From NCBI GenBank assembly GCA_963969595.1, contig OZ018408.1, positions 45,881,022 through 45,945,021 on the forward strand: 64,000 bases of DNA. Reading direction: 5' to 3'. The notes below the pieces were generated by a model. It did not search any database, was not told the origin of the DNA, and worked only from the letters and a program-made list of their open reading frames with translations. Positions within the stretch are counted from its first letter, which is position 1. The number at the start of each line of letters is the position of its first letter. The position numbers and the translations under genes were made by a program. The stretch is from Neckera pumila (lineage: Eukaryota > Streptophyta > Bryopsida > Hypnales > Neckeraceae). Positions 27,191-39,200 of this stretch are shown in pieces.

Positions 27191-27710
27191 AATGCATGTG
27201 GGATATGTAAATTGGATTGAGTAGGAGCTCCACCTCTCAAAGTTAAGTGAAAAAAAACTTGTATTAAAAGCAGAATTTTGGGCTTCATTTAGGCATAGTA
27301 AAACACCTTTTTTGAAAAAACTTTGGATTAATAAAAGCTGAATAAACAAGCTAAGTTTCATAAAGCAAAATACTTTTGTGATTTCAAGTCTCCAAGCAAA
27401 AGTTATGGACAAAATTCAGACCAGATGTTTGAAAGAACATTTTTTTGACATTTTCTTTGACATTTTCAAACATCCGGTCTAAATTTTGTCCATAACTTTT
27501 GATTGAAGACTTGAATTCACAAAAGGATTTTTGATTATGAAACTTAGCTTGTTTATCCAGCTTTTATTAATCCAAAGTTTTTTCAAAAAAGGTGTTTTAC
27601 TATGCCTAAATGAAGCCCAAAATTATGCTTTTAATACAATTTTTTTTTTTCACTTAACTTTGAGAGGTGGAGCTCCTACTCAATCCGATTTATATATCCC
27701 ATATGCATTG
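27191..27710. repeat. Large foldback, arms about 240 bp with a 30-bp spacer
   Basis: The left arm (27191-27435) and right arm (27464-27710) are inverted copies, for example GAGTAGGAGCTCCACCTCTC against GAGAGGTGGAGCTCCTACTC. The matched frames on the two strands therefore encode nearly the same peptide (KLSLFIQLLLIQSFFKKG). That is a consequence of the inversion and does not show that a gene is present. There is no TIR motif of a known class and no clear target duplication. Candidates are a foldback transposon or a source of hairpin siRNA. Confidence 0.88.
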
Positions 27711-28960
27711 TTCTATCTATCACTATTCCACTTCTATAAAGATCTTCTCCTCTCATCTTCAAACACTTCAATTGTCCACAAAATAACTCTTTCATATTGG
27801 CATAAAAAAAATTCTTGATGGTAAGCCACTCGACTATTTTTGGACATTTGCATTCTTTTCTACAATTTGGATTGGGAGAAAGATGCGTCTAAGTAGAAAG
27901 TCTTTCACAATCAAGGCTATGATGCTTTAATACATCTTAACCTTGATATTAAACACTTTTGACTTAGATTTTCAGCCATTGATGAGCATTTGACATCAAG
28001 ATTGAAGGTGAACAGGAATAGCGGAAAAAAAATAGTTAAGCAAGAAAAACACTGTCTACTGGGTCCTCGAAGGGCTATGGAGCGGCCATTACAAAAAATT
28101 GGGACCCTCAAATGGGTTGCTTCCCTTTGAGAGTTCCCCTTAGGCAGGTGGCACCCCTTTGAGGGGAACACCCTTATTAATGAACAGGGGTCCCCCTTTA
28201 AAAAAATTTAAATTTACAAAAAATAAATATAATATTAATATAATAATATTATTATAGTAAAATTAATAAAAAGTACTAAAGTCAATATTAAAATAATATT
28301 AAAATAATAATATAATAATAAAAAATAAAAAATCTCAAATTAGCAAGCTGATGTGGTAGCCATGGTGCCACATCAAATTGTAAAATTTTGTAATTTTGAT
28401 TTACTTTTAAAATTAATTATTTTATGTTTTTTAGGTATTTAAAAAATTAAAAAAACGAACTGTACAACGTTGTCCAGGCCCTCCGATTTGCTGGCGGGCA
28501 AAATAAAATAAAATTTTAAAATTAGAGAAAAATAAAATTAAAAAGAAAAGAAGCCGGCCCTTGTTTCCTTATTCCCCTCATTCACAGCCCCTTTGAGGGC
28601 TGCAATTCTTTCTTATGCCTCCAGAGGCCTCAGATTTTCTCTAATGATCCTTTTATGATGTTTTATAAACTTTCTGAAACCAACAACTTATGCCAAGGAA
28701 ATTGTTGTTCTAGCTGCTACCCTTATATATGATTGACCTGCTCATTAGGTGTGGTCATTTCTTCACTTGAAATGAGTGTAAGTGGGGCTCAAATTTCAGT
28801 GCTCTGAAACAAAAATAACATTGATACATCAATTTTGGTGTATTTGCCAAAATTCACGAATGGGCTTGTTTCCGGGAGCTCTTTAAGACTAGCTTCGCTT
28901 TGCACATCACAAGTAGCTTTTAATTTCTTCATTATAAATTAAGATTTGAATTGAACTTAA
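27711..28960. other. Intergenic, AT-rich with a GC-skewed patch
   Basis: The stretch 28060-28180 is rich in CCCTTTGAGGG-like short palindromes. A stretch of A/T-only DNA follows (28200-28340), and a similar CCCCTTTGAGGGCTGC patch lies near 28588. It may be an element bounded by these patches, but I could not establish inverted ends. No gene is seen. Confidence 0.3.
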
Positions 28961-29889
28961 TCCCTAAAGGACCAAGGTCATTTTTCTGCCAAAAAACACT
29001 CAAAACTACCATTTCTATAGCAAAGAGTAAAAAAATTAAAAATTGTTTTTTAAACATCTAACCATAGGATCTTATACCTATCTAGTATGACAATGTGTGG
29101 AAAAAATTTCAGAATTTTTGACCGCACAAATTGCAAGATATCTACGGTTCAATTAAAAAAAAATAAGTTTTTTAGTACATTGTCGGACTAGATTTTTTGA
29201 CTTTGAACATTTTTAACATTAAATTTTTGCACTATAGAATTTTGAGCATTAAAATCTTACTAGTGGAGAATTGAGTTGAGAGTCTAGCAAAAGAAAATCA
29301 AATGAAAAAAACTTAAATTTCATTATTAAAAAAACTGTTAAGTAGAAGTAGGTACAAGATAGAAGGAAAATCTAAAATCTAAATATCTTTTATATAGAAT
29401 TAAAATGCACTAATTCCAATGGTGAGACTGTTCTAGCAAAAAAACTAAACCATATGGAACTTTGTTTTTTTGAAAAATAGTAAAAATTGCATTCAAAAAT
29501 GAATCTTACAAGTGTTTTTTTTCAAAAAGATGCTCTAAGTGTCCGAAGAATTAGATTGTCCATAATTTTCTCTTAACAAATCCAAATGGAATGAATCAAA
29601 GCTTTTCAAATAGTCAAAAATATAATCTATAGGAAAAAAAATTCAAAAGAGTTAATTTAATTTTTGCAATGTTTTTTTGCTGCCCTCTCTGACTCTCTCC
29701 CCTGTTTTGAGCTTATTTGGGCATAACTTTTGTTCCTAGGCAACAAATGAAAAAAAATTATATTCCCATGAAGCTTTTCAGTTTTTGTAACTTCAAAAAA
29801 AATTTCAAAAAATCAAGACAAAAATTCAGCCCGTAGGTACCTGCTCAAAATCCCAAATGCTCGCTAAACCGACAATGGTCCTTTAGGGA
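28961..29889 (-). mobile_element. TTAA-target MITE, complete, minus orientation
   Basis: This is the clearest copy of the family. TTAA (28957-28960) is followed by TCCCTAAAGGACCAAGGTC, and the right end ACAATGGTCCTTTAGGGA is followed by TTAA (29890-29893). Length is 929 bp. Interior blocks match the copies at 1, 6.8, 23.4 and 34 kb. No ORF suggests a transposase. Confidence 0.85.
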
Positions 29890-30503
29890 TTAAAACACAA
29901 AAAAACTAAAATAGCAAATATAATAAATTTACACATTTTTGTTTTTTATTTTTTCTTGATCCGTTTGTGATATTCATTAGGGTCGGTGTTCCTTTGTCCA
30001 CGTAAAACATGGATTTTCAGTTCTGTAAGACAATGTCCCAGAGGTGGAGGCTGAAGGATGTTGCACACTTGCACAGAGATGCCACCTTTCCCTGATTTAT
30101 TTTGATTAGCAATTATTTTATGTGAACAAAGTACAGGCCATAACTAATGTTTTCATTAATTGAGTTTATTTTAATCTGATTATATAAGTATAAATTAAAC
30201 TTAGTAGATAAAAACATACCACGTAAGATCTAAAGCCATATAAAACACGATAGAAAGTGATGATCCTAAAGGATCAAATACATTTACCTCATCATCCTTG
30301 AAACAAACATCTAAATTATACTATTTGTAGTTTTACGTCTTTTTACACTTGATGATGCCACTGTTATGGATCTCTGAATGACGCTTCTATGATGAAACCC
30401 ACATTTTAAGGCTTGAATTTTGAACTTTTTGTGGATAGTCTCAATTCAATGGTCCCTGCGTTGATTTGCACGGAGATTGCTCACAAGTTCAGAAACAGGT
30501 CAG
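29890..30503. other. Intergenic
   Basis: I see no coding signal. It is AT-rich with a few mixed-composition stretches and no family resemblance to the rest of the window. Confidence 0.4.
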
Positions 30504-30566
30504 AGAACCTAAAAGTAAGTTAGGAGAACCTAAAAGTAAGGTAGGAGAACCTAAAAGTAAGTTATA
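30504..30566. repeat. Three tandem copies of a 21-bp unit
   Basis: The unit GAGAACCTAAAAGTAAGTTAG is repeated three times, with one G/T difference in the middle copy. It directly abuts the left end of R1 copy 2. The corresponding place in R1 copy 1 (15480) has only one loosely similar unit. Confidence 0.85.
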
Positions 30567-31871
30567 ATGTAGTTGTTGTGCCAATTTCAAGTGCGCTGTT
30601 AGGTGGATATGATGTAACCATGTGTTACCAGCTGAAACATGAAAATATTCCATGATTTTTTGTGAGCTATAAATTTCAAAGTTCCAAAAAGATGCATCTC
30701 CGTGTGGTAATGGGGTTTGATTTCATCATTCCATTTTTTTTGAAGTGTCACAAGCAACGTAGTTTTTTAGGCGATAAAAAGACTAAAAGCACCAAAAAAT
30801 TATCTCCTGCACCAAGCCTTTGGAAAAATGTAGAGATAAAAAAGTTTAAAAAGCCCGATCCGGATTTTTGATGACACCTTTGCCTCCACAATGACTCTTG
30901 GAGTATGTCGCCACCTCTAGAATGGCCAATTCAACAACTTTTCATTTGGCGTAGCCTAAATTAAACCAAAGTTGGTAAATTTAGTAGAAATTATAGCTGC
31001 ATGCACACCGATGCCTGTGTCATATTGCCAAATTTTCTTGTCTGCTAGTAAGAAAGTAGAAATGGTCTCCAGAGGAAGTTCGTAGTGCCTATACTTCATG
31101 TAGCCATGTATTGCTGGTGCTCAGAATCTCACACACAATATCAAAGATAGTCAAAAAATTTCATGCAAAAACTCAGTCGCATTTATGTAGCCACTTTCGC
31201 CTCATCAGTCATGACCCCATGTAACTTAATAGATGAACAGATGGGCAAGGGTATGACTAGCAATGTTTTTTTAGGTGACAAAAAGACTAAAGCACCAAAA
31301 AATTGTCTAGTTTTCTTGTTGTGGATTTTGCTTGGCTTTTCCTAGCAGTTGCAATCTTTGAGGTTGCGTTTTTGCAGTTGACAACATTTCAAACTTTAGG
31401 ATTGTGGCAATTTCATTTTAATGTTGCCATGTAATAAAAAAATGGGATTTTTCTACTTATGAGTTACAGTCTTCCTAATTCATTTTGCACCACTCTTAAA
31501 GTTTATTGCCCTATGTTGCACCTGTACAAGAGCCAAAATTGCTAGAGATATTTTCTTAGGTTTCGTTTTGGTGCCATATCACTTACACTGATTCTTAACT
31601 TGGAGCCAAATTTTGCACCCAAAAAAATTCTAGGGCGCCTAACCTCAGCCACTTACTTTTCATTTGGAGTCCAAATCCAGATTTCCTTAAATTAAAAAAA
31701 ATCCATGGTCAGTGTCTTCAAATCTTGCTTTCATTTTCATAGTCTATAATTCAATAAAATCAATTATAGAATTTAGGACTCCATTTTCATTGAATGAGAA
31801 TTGTATCCAAGTTAGGTGTACTTTTTCCAAGTATTCACTCGAAAGTACCAATCCTTGGAAAACATTAGATA

Positions 31872-32108
31872 CACTACAAGAACCTTGTGTTTTGGGGATG
31901 TTTTCACAATTTTTTGGAATGCATTTTTGTGAACATTAAATAAAACAACCCATGTTTTTATGTCAACAATGATGTTCAAAAAACATCTTGATGTTTAATT
32001 GAATGTCATTATTGACATAAAAAACATGGATTGTTTTATTTAATGTCCACAAAAATGCATTCCAAAAAATAGTGAAAGCATCTTAAAAATCTTGGGTTTC
32101 TTATAGTG
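31872..32108. mobile_element. CACTA-type foldback mini-element with an ATA target duplication
   Basis: The left end is CACTACAAGAACC and the right end TTTCTTATAGTG, flanked on each side by ATA (31869-31871 and 32109-32111). The interior is nearly a perfect inverted repeat around about 31985, with AATGCATTTTTGTG facing CACAAAAATGCATT. R1 copy 1 near 15890 (TAGACACCCCTTC) shows the uninterrupted site. CACTA ends and a 3-bp duplication are hallmarks of the En/Spm superfamily. Confidence 0.88.
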
Positions 32109-33091
32109 ATACCCCCTCAAGTAAGTCTTGACAGAAAAATAAATATTTGGGTTCCCATTTGATTACAAATATGGATATGGAATATGGTGGATAGGAATAT
32201 TTGTATACCCATATCTGTTATTTGGGAGGGTCAAAATATGAAAAACATAAGAGGATTTAACCCCTAAATATCCAACCAACTATATATAGTTGCTGTAAAA
32301 TTTCAGGCTTGTTCTAGTGTGGGTTATTAAATTCTTTTGATTGTTTAAAAAAATTTACGGGCAGTTTTGAAGGTTAACTATTGAAAACTTTTATATTTCA
32401 TTGAAAAACTTAAGGTAAGTATTTGATTTTTAAGAGGTCTTCAAAGGCATACATGTATCATTGTAGAAGAGCAAAGTTTACAAACTTCACTTGATTTCCT
32501 AGATTTAAGCAAAGCTTGCTCATTTCACTTGAATTGAAATCTTAAAAAGTGTATTCATTCATTTCTTTTGAAAATGGTCCCTATGGAAAGAGTAAAGTGT
32601 TTTCATGATTTTCACCGTTGAAAATTTGAACATTCAATTGTTGATTTGGAATTATTTGCAATTTCTTTTTATAAAAGAAATAAATTCCAATTCAACAATT
32701 GCAAGGTGGATTGCATAATGAGTTTGATAGCTCTTCATTTGAACTTAAGGTTTTTGGAAGTGGATTTTTAGAGTGCTAACACAATTTCTAGTTGTTTCAT
32801 GTCACTTCCAATCCCAGAAAACTCGTACATATGCAAATATCCCAAACATTGTACAAAGTAGCCGGCAGCATACTAAAAATAAAATATGCACATTTCTCTT
32901 GTTATAATCTCGCAAGCCCTATGCAGTTTTGCATTCAAAATTGGTATACATACTAGTAAGTAAGCTCTATAAATATCTATAGCGTTAGATTTTGAAAAAA
33001 AATAAAATTGATTCATTGGAGATAAGTCCATACTATAAATCCATGCTCTTTTTTCATAGGAAAAACACACTTAGAAAGGCTTAGGCACTTA

Positions 33092-33238
33092 CACTACTAG
33101 AAAATTCAATTTTTATATTGTTTTGGTCGCATTGATCCGGTCAATTTTTGACAGAAATCTGTTGAGATTAACAGATTTCTATCAAAAATTGACCAGATCA
33201 ACGAGACCTAAACAATAGAAAAACTGAATTAGGAATTA
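33092..33238. mobile_element. Hairpin element with a CACTACTAGAAAA left end
   Basis: The sequence CACTACTAGAAAA begins an inverted repeat with arms of about 65 bp, centred near 33164 (GACAGAAATCTGTT against AACAGATTTCTATC). The right arm lacks the expected TTTTCTAGTAGTG, so the element is decayed or truncated. CACTACTAGAAAA is a common CACTA-type terminus in plants. Confidence 0.6.
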
Positions 33239-33771
33239 AAATAATAAAAATTTGGGGATTTAGGATTTTAAAGTTGCCTTCTAGGCAAGGAAATGTTGTT
33301 TAATCCTAGAATGCCACTGGTGCTACAAAATGGCACTCAAATGCCAAAAACAACTCACCAAAATCCAAATTGAATGTTTGTCATCTAGATTTTTGTTGCC
33401 AAGTTTTTTGGGTGGTCTTGCTACTATTTTAAGTTCATTTCTAGTCATTGGGTTATTTTATTATTTTATATAAGGTCTTTGATGCGAAAGATGCATGTAG
33501 AAAACATAAATAATTGTGTGGGAAATTTTGAATTTTTTGAATTTTTTTGCCTATATAAGTTAGACTAATAGAACAATCTTTGTATTTGACTCCAACTAAC
33601 AAAACATAACTTTTGTATTGTACTTTTCTATCCCTTTTGAGTGCTCCAAAGTTCCTTAAAACTAAGTGCTTTAAATAATGTAATTAGAACTCAATATCTA
33701 TTACTATGGAATAGTGATATTTATTATTTTTAGTAGTATGGATGATTTCTTATACAATGAGGTTCTTTATT

Positions 33772-35451
33772 GGGTCGTTGCAAGAAAGAGTGTTCATTTT
33801 TGTTCCACTTTGGCTAATTTTGGCTAATATTCCAGTATTCATGAGCTTTGGTATATAAATTTAAAGAAAAAAATGAGGACAATTTGTACAATATTGAAAA
33901 TAGCACATCACCAAAACTTTAGATCTAAGAAAATCTAGGTCAAAGTTATTCACTAAAGGAGTGAGCTGAAATTTTTAACCCCTAAAATATTGAGGCCCTT
34001 TTTTTGCCAAAAAACACTCAAAATTGCCATTTTTAGAGCAAAAAGTAAAAAAAATTTTGAAATGTTTTTTTTTCACATCTAACCCTAGGATCTTACACCT
34101 AACTAGTTTGAGAGTGTGTAGAAAATATTTCAAAAATTTTGACCACACAAATTGCAAGATATCTGTGTTTAAAGTGAAAAAGACAAATTTTTTGCGAGAC
34201 ATTGCGGGATTTTTTGCGGAAGAGCACATTGCGGGACTAAATTTTTTAATTTTGAACATTTTTAACTTAAAATTTTGCACTACGAAGTTTTGAGCTTTAA
34301 ATCTTTGTAGTGAAGAATTGACTTGAGAGTCTAGGAAAAAAAATAAAAATAAAAAAAACTTAATTATCATTCTTTAAAAAATTGTTAAGTAGAAGAAGTT
34401 ACAAGATAGAAGGAAAAACTAAAATATTCATATATTTTAGATGGAATTAAAATTCACTAATCCCAATAGTGAGATTTTTCTATCAAGTAAATATAAACCA
34501 TGCAAAAAGAAAACTGAAAAAATTTAAAAATTGCATTCAGAAATGCATCTTGGAAGTATTTTTTTCAAAAAGATGCTCTAACTGCCCAAAAAATAAGAAT
34601 GTCCATAACTTTCTTATAACAAATCCAAATGAAATGAATAAAAGCTTTCCAAATAGACAAAAATATAATCTATGAAAAAAAATATTAAAAAAAAAATTCT
34701 AATTTTTGACCTTTTTTTTTTGTTGCCCGCCGTCCCCTGTTTTGAGCTTATTTGGTCATAACTTTTTTTTCTGGGCACCGATTGTGAAAATAGTTATATT
34801 ATCACAAAGCTTATCACTTTTTCTATGTTCAAAAAAAGTTTCAAAAAATCACAACAAAATTTCAGCCTATAGGTACCTGCCCAAAATTCCAAATGTTCGC
34901 CAAACCGACACGGTCATTTAGAGATTAAGAAAATACATACTTTGATGTTATAATGTATAAAAAATAGAAAAAGAAAATTTCAAAGAAATTAAAAATAGAC
35001 CACTTGGGAAGATTTCATAGTGAAGAGATTTGACCAAAAAATTGATTTGGAAACCATCTTAAATGTTCAGAAATGTGCGCACAATAGAGACCTCTTTGCA
35101 TGGACGTAGACAATACAAAATAAATATTTTAAAATTTCCCGTAGTAGAAACATGAGTTCCTATTATGCAAATAGACCATAGAAATTTTAGCCCTAAATCA
35201 AAAAAATTTGAGACTCCATAATACTCAAAACCCATAAACTTCAAAATGTGACATATTAATTTAATTGTTTTTTAAGTATAATATGATTTTTAAATTTTTT
35301 TGGAAAATATGAGATATGATATACTCAAGATAGACATCTCCAATAAGCATTTCAACTTCATGCAAGTTATGCTTCAAAAGTTATTACAAAAGGAAGCTTC
35401 CATACACCCTTTGTAACAATGTTCCAGTACCACTCTTTCTTGCAATGACCC
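33772..35451. mobile_element. 1.68 kb element with 21-bp terminal inverted repeats
   Basis: The left end is GGGTCGTTGCAAGAAAGAGT and the right end is its inverse, ACTCTTTCTTGCAATGACCC, with one mismatch. The flanks share TATT, which may be part of the target duplication. R1 copy 1 near 16560 (GTTCTTTATCATG) is uninterrupted. A TTAA-target MITE is nested inside. No transposase ORF is present and the superfamily is undetermined. Confidence 0.8.
33979..34924 (-). mobile_element. TTAA-target MITE, nested in the 1.68 kb TIR element
   Basis: TTAA (33975-33978) is followed by CCCCTAAAATATTGAGG, and the right end CGGTCATTTAGAGA by TTAA (34925-34928). Length is 946 bp. The interior aligns with 28961-29889 in the same orientation. 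The termini are more diverged, so this is an older copy. Confidence 0.75.
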
Positions 35452-35589
35452 TATTATAAAATCTATAAATGTAAAAGAATGAAATATTTAATCAAAATTA
35501 TTAATTAAAATGAAATTTCTTTAGAATCTCTTTAGAAATTATAGAAAATTCAAATTTACATCAAAATTTAGGATTTACATAGTAACAAA

Positions 35590-36255
35590 TAAAATTGAGT
35601 ACGGATTTCATTGGAATTTTTTCATTCAAACAACCGTACTAGACGCATCCACAATAGGCAAAGTCCAAAAGTAGATATACTAAAATTATGGTTAGCAATA
35701 TATAACACATTCTCATGGGAGTTTGACAAAAAAAAATTAGTTGTGATTTGGAAGAAAATTAATTTCAAAGTTAGCCATGTCTAAAATACAATTTTATGTA
35801 TCATAATTTGGAATCGTGATGTTAGTTTACTTGATATTTGCATAAAAAAGAATCATTTGCATGTACCATCAAATTGTAAATATTTGAAATTCTATAAATA
35901 TCAACTTCCTTCAATTGTTTTGTACAACAATCTGAATTGATGTATACTAAGATGCCAAAGTACAAAAAAGGTTTTTTGGAATTCTCAGAAAAAATTGACA
36001 ATATATAAAATAATTCCAAATTATGGAGCACAAAATCTAGTTTTAGAATGACTAACTTTCAAATTAGTTTTCTTTTGAATCACAACTAATTTTATTTTGT
36101 CAAACTTCTGTAAATATTCATTATATGTTGCATACTACAACTTTGGTATATTTACTTTTGAACTTTGTCCATTGATGCTTATAATATGGTTGTTTGAATG
36201 AAGAAGTTCCAAATGCATAGTACTCAGTTTTATTTATCATTGCAGTTCATACATG
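35590..36255. repeat. Inverted duplication of the R1 tail
   Basis: The left arm 35590-35815 reads in the R1 orientation. Bases 35830-36250 read as the reverse complement of R1 16735-17090, including the ATTTATAGAATTT block and GAAGAAGTTCC. The arms can pair over about 220 bp with moderate identity. The likely origin is two R1 copies meeting tail to tail, or a foldback event. Confidence 0.7.
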
Positions 36256-39200
36256 TATCCGCATCCATCTACCCAAAATATGATTTTAGAAATTTAAGTA
36301 AATTTCGTGAAAATTGAGTGTGAATGAAAAGGTCGGTTCCATGGTAATAGGTCCAGCATGTTGGGGTTAAAGGTCACCCGTCTACCGTCTGACCTCCGTC
36401 GTCTGTCTGCAATGCCCCTATATCCGTGCCTTCTTCTGCAAAGAAAGCTTCGCTATGCGTGGGGCAGTGAGCTAACGTAGCGATTCTCCATTTCCGTTGG
36501 CTGGTGATGTAGAAGCGCATTTCATGGTTGTTTGCGCATGAACGTTCTTCTCTTCGGCCCAGTTGCGCCGTTTCTTGTGAATCTTAAACTTGGTCTTTAG
36601 TCGAGATACCAACTCGCAGTCGCCGGAGCGGAAATCTCCTTCACGACAGAGGGGGCGGGCAAAGTGGAGCAAGGCGAAGAATGAGCTTTTCTCCTGATCA
36701 AGGGGAGTGAGAGACTCTTACACCGTAGCACAGCCTTTGCAGTTGTACATGGAGACAAGGAGACTGCTACAGATAGGTGATGGTGGAGCCGTTTTCACCA
36801 TTCGCCTCGAAACCCTCGACGGAGTCTTACCATTCCAAACCGCGAGGGCGTCCCGTCTGGCGCTGACGACGCACGAGGTGTGGCTGCTCAGAGTTATCGC
36901 AACAGCGCTTGGGGAGTGAATTGGTGCGACGGGTGTGGGTAGCTCCCACGGAGCCGCTGGAACAGGGTGAGACTGGTGTTCTTCGTGTGCGTGCCGTTTT
37001 TTTGAGTCTGTTTCCAAACTTGAGAGCGTATGCTGTGTATTGTTTGCAGATTTACTCTTGAAGATTCCGTTTTGGTTCTGTTTTTGTTTGTTTTCGTGTA
37101 CTTTTTGTTCTACCGACAATCACGGTGTTCAATCTGAACTGATGACCTATTATGCAAAGGAAAGTGCGAGATAGTGGTGGATCAGATCGAGTCGATGAAG
37201 CCTGTCAGTCGCTGTTTGTGGAAGTTGATGATTTATCTGGAGGGTCTTCGGCTGTGAACTAGGTTAGTCTCGATGCAAGGTGGAGCTAGCGTGCCGTGGC
37301 TATTTCACGGCCACGATGACCCTCGCTTTGAAAGCAATAACCAGAGATCGCTAGATTTCGGCTAGCTTTCGGTGAGATCGAGCCTTTCACTTTGTCGCAA
37401 CTCTCTGGTTATTCTAGTCGGGAGGTTTGTGCCGGCCTGTTTTTCCCTACCGCTCGTCGTCTTCGTTTGGCCCTTTAAATTGCTTTGGACGTCGGTGCTG
37501 GAGGATATTTTGTGAGGCATTTCAGCAAGTCTTGCTCTCTCAAGGTTTATTTGGGTATTGTTTCTGCAGTCTTGAGGTTTCTGTCGTTAAAGTGGTTATG
37601 GAACTATCCCAATAGGTCCCACCGTATGGCGGTAATGTAACGCATTATACTAGTTACGACGATATGTTTCAAGGGGTTGAGACTTGGAATCGGTGTTTTG
37701 CTGAGTTCCCCATGTAGGACAGAATGGATTGCAAACTGCCACGGAGGATCGAAATGGTGAGCACAAGTCGGCTGCAACGATCCATTTTGACTTGAGATCT
37801 GATGAAGTCATGGATCAATTTGGAGTGCTTTCTTCTCTGACAGATGCCAGGGTGTCGCTCTTGCAAATTTGAGAATCTAAGTCGAACTCCCAGCATTTTT
37901 TGTCTGACGAAGAAGGCCCTCTTGTGAAAATTACGTTGGTGCACAGCTGTCTTTAGCCGCCACGCAGCCGCTGGGACAGATTGAGCCTGCTTTCCTTCCT
38001 TTTTGTGCGTAGGTCTTGGTTTCTCTTCAAGGCTGAGGGATCCAATCTTGAGAGCAGAACGCTGTGTTTTGTTAGCGTACTTAGTCCGCGACGGTGCTCG
38101 CTATGGTCGGTCATTAGTTGGTTCTATTGGTTGTGTTTAGTTCTACCGACAACGGTAGTCTGCTGGAGACTTTGCTTCTTAGCTGGTGGACTACTCGAGC
38201 AAGCAAAAGTGAGATAGAGGTGGATCAGATGACTGGCTGAAGCTTTGGAGCTCGCAGTTGTGGGATCCGTGATGCTCGTGCCAGCCATCCCAAAGGCAGA
38301 GGGTGAGAAGCTCCGTATGCTCAGTGCACAACGTGAATCCTGCAATCGAACTCTATAGTTTACCGGACAGCGCACTAGGCGTCTGCAATGCTCACTTAGG
38401 GTTGAGATTTGACGAAGTCATAGTGTAGCGATTTCTTTTTTGGCAGTGATGCAAGTGTGTCGCCGTGTTGCACTTGAACTCCTTGACCAGAATGTTTGGC
38501 TTGTTGTTTTTATTAGTTATGGGTTTGGGTGTTACTGTATGTATTTTGTGTGTGAAGTCAGAAATGAGCTAAAGAATGGCTTAGATACGCGCTCATTAGG
38601 GCCTTTCGTTAATCTCAGGTCTTTCTTGGTGCAGTTTACTCAGAGTCCGTTTTGCCGTTGCAAAATGTGGTGGTAGTAAATTTGCCAAACAAGGGGAGAC
38701 TTGCGTTGCTCTTTGGTGAGAATCTGGTTTTGCGTGAACAATTATCGAGAAACTCGCGAGTAGATTTGAATACTATGAGTCTGTAGCTTCATAGAGGACT
38801 CTACCTTTTCTACGTGTTCAGGCTACAGTTTCATTTCCGAATCCAGTGTATCCGTTTTCTCAGAATGATATTCTGCCTTTTAGAGGTCGAATTTGACTAG
38901 CAAATGTCGCCGAGGAAGTTTGAATCACCAAATTGATGTATTCATGTTCTTCTTTCTTGAGGTTTGGTTATCTGACTCGCAGAATTCCAATACAGTTTAA
39001 GAATCTGCCAGCCTGGATTTCAGCTCAAGTTCGGACTCGTGCATGTGTTCCGAATACAACGTTCGTTCAAATTCCGCAAGCTGGAGAACTCTGACTCTTG
39101 TTCTAATCAAACGAGTCCAATAATTGCACTTCACCCAGTCCTGACAAAATTGGATTTTATGAAGTTTTGAAATCCTGTTCGGCTGGGTTCCATAATCGTT

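Larger units (their letters stand above)
30567..35815 (+). repeat. Dispersed repeat R1, copy 2, expanded by nested insertions
   Basis: The segment aligns in blocks with 15484-16935 in the same order. Extra DNA interrupts the alignment at about 30770-31715, 31872-32108 (CACTA mini-element), about 32261-33235 and 33772-35451 (TIR element). Within these blocks I see no protein-coding frame. After 35815 the repeat turns back on itself in inverted orientation. Confidence 0.65.

Noticed and set aside
27161..27818. Two open frames on opposite strands encoding nearly the same hydrophobic peptide
   Set aside because: They are the two arms of one inverted repeat, so the match follows from the structure. 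There is no start context, no domain and no length to suggest a gene.
28961..28970. CCCTAAA at element ends, the plant telomere motif
   Set aside because: It occurs once at each terminus as part of the inverted repeat and is never in tandem, so it is not interstitial telomeric DNA.
32261..33235. A further TTAA-target MITE between TTAACCCCTAAA and AATTAGGAATTAA
   Set aside because: The left end fits, but the right end is the arm of the CACTACTAG hairpin and the interior does not match the family.
36718..37119. 133-codon minus-strand open frame in balanced-GC DNA
   Set aside because: Low-complexity, Ser/Lys-rich composition with no family resemblance, and it overlaps one half of a non-coding duplication.
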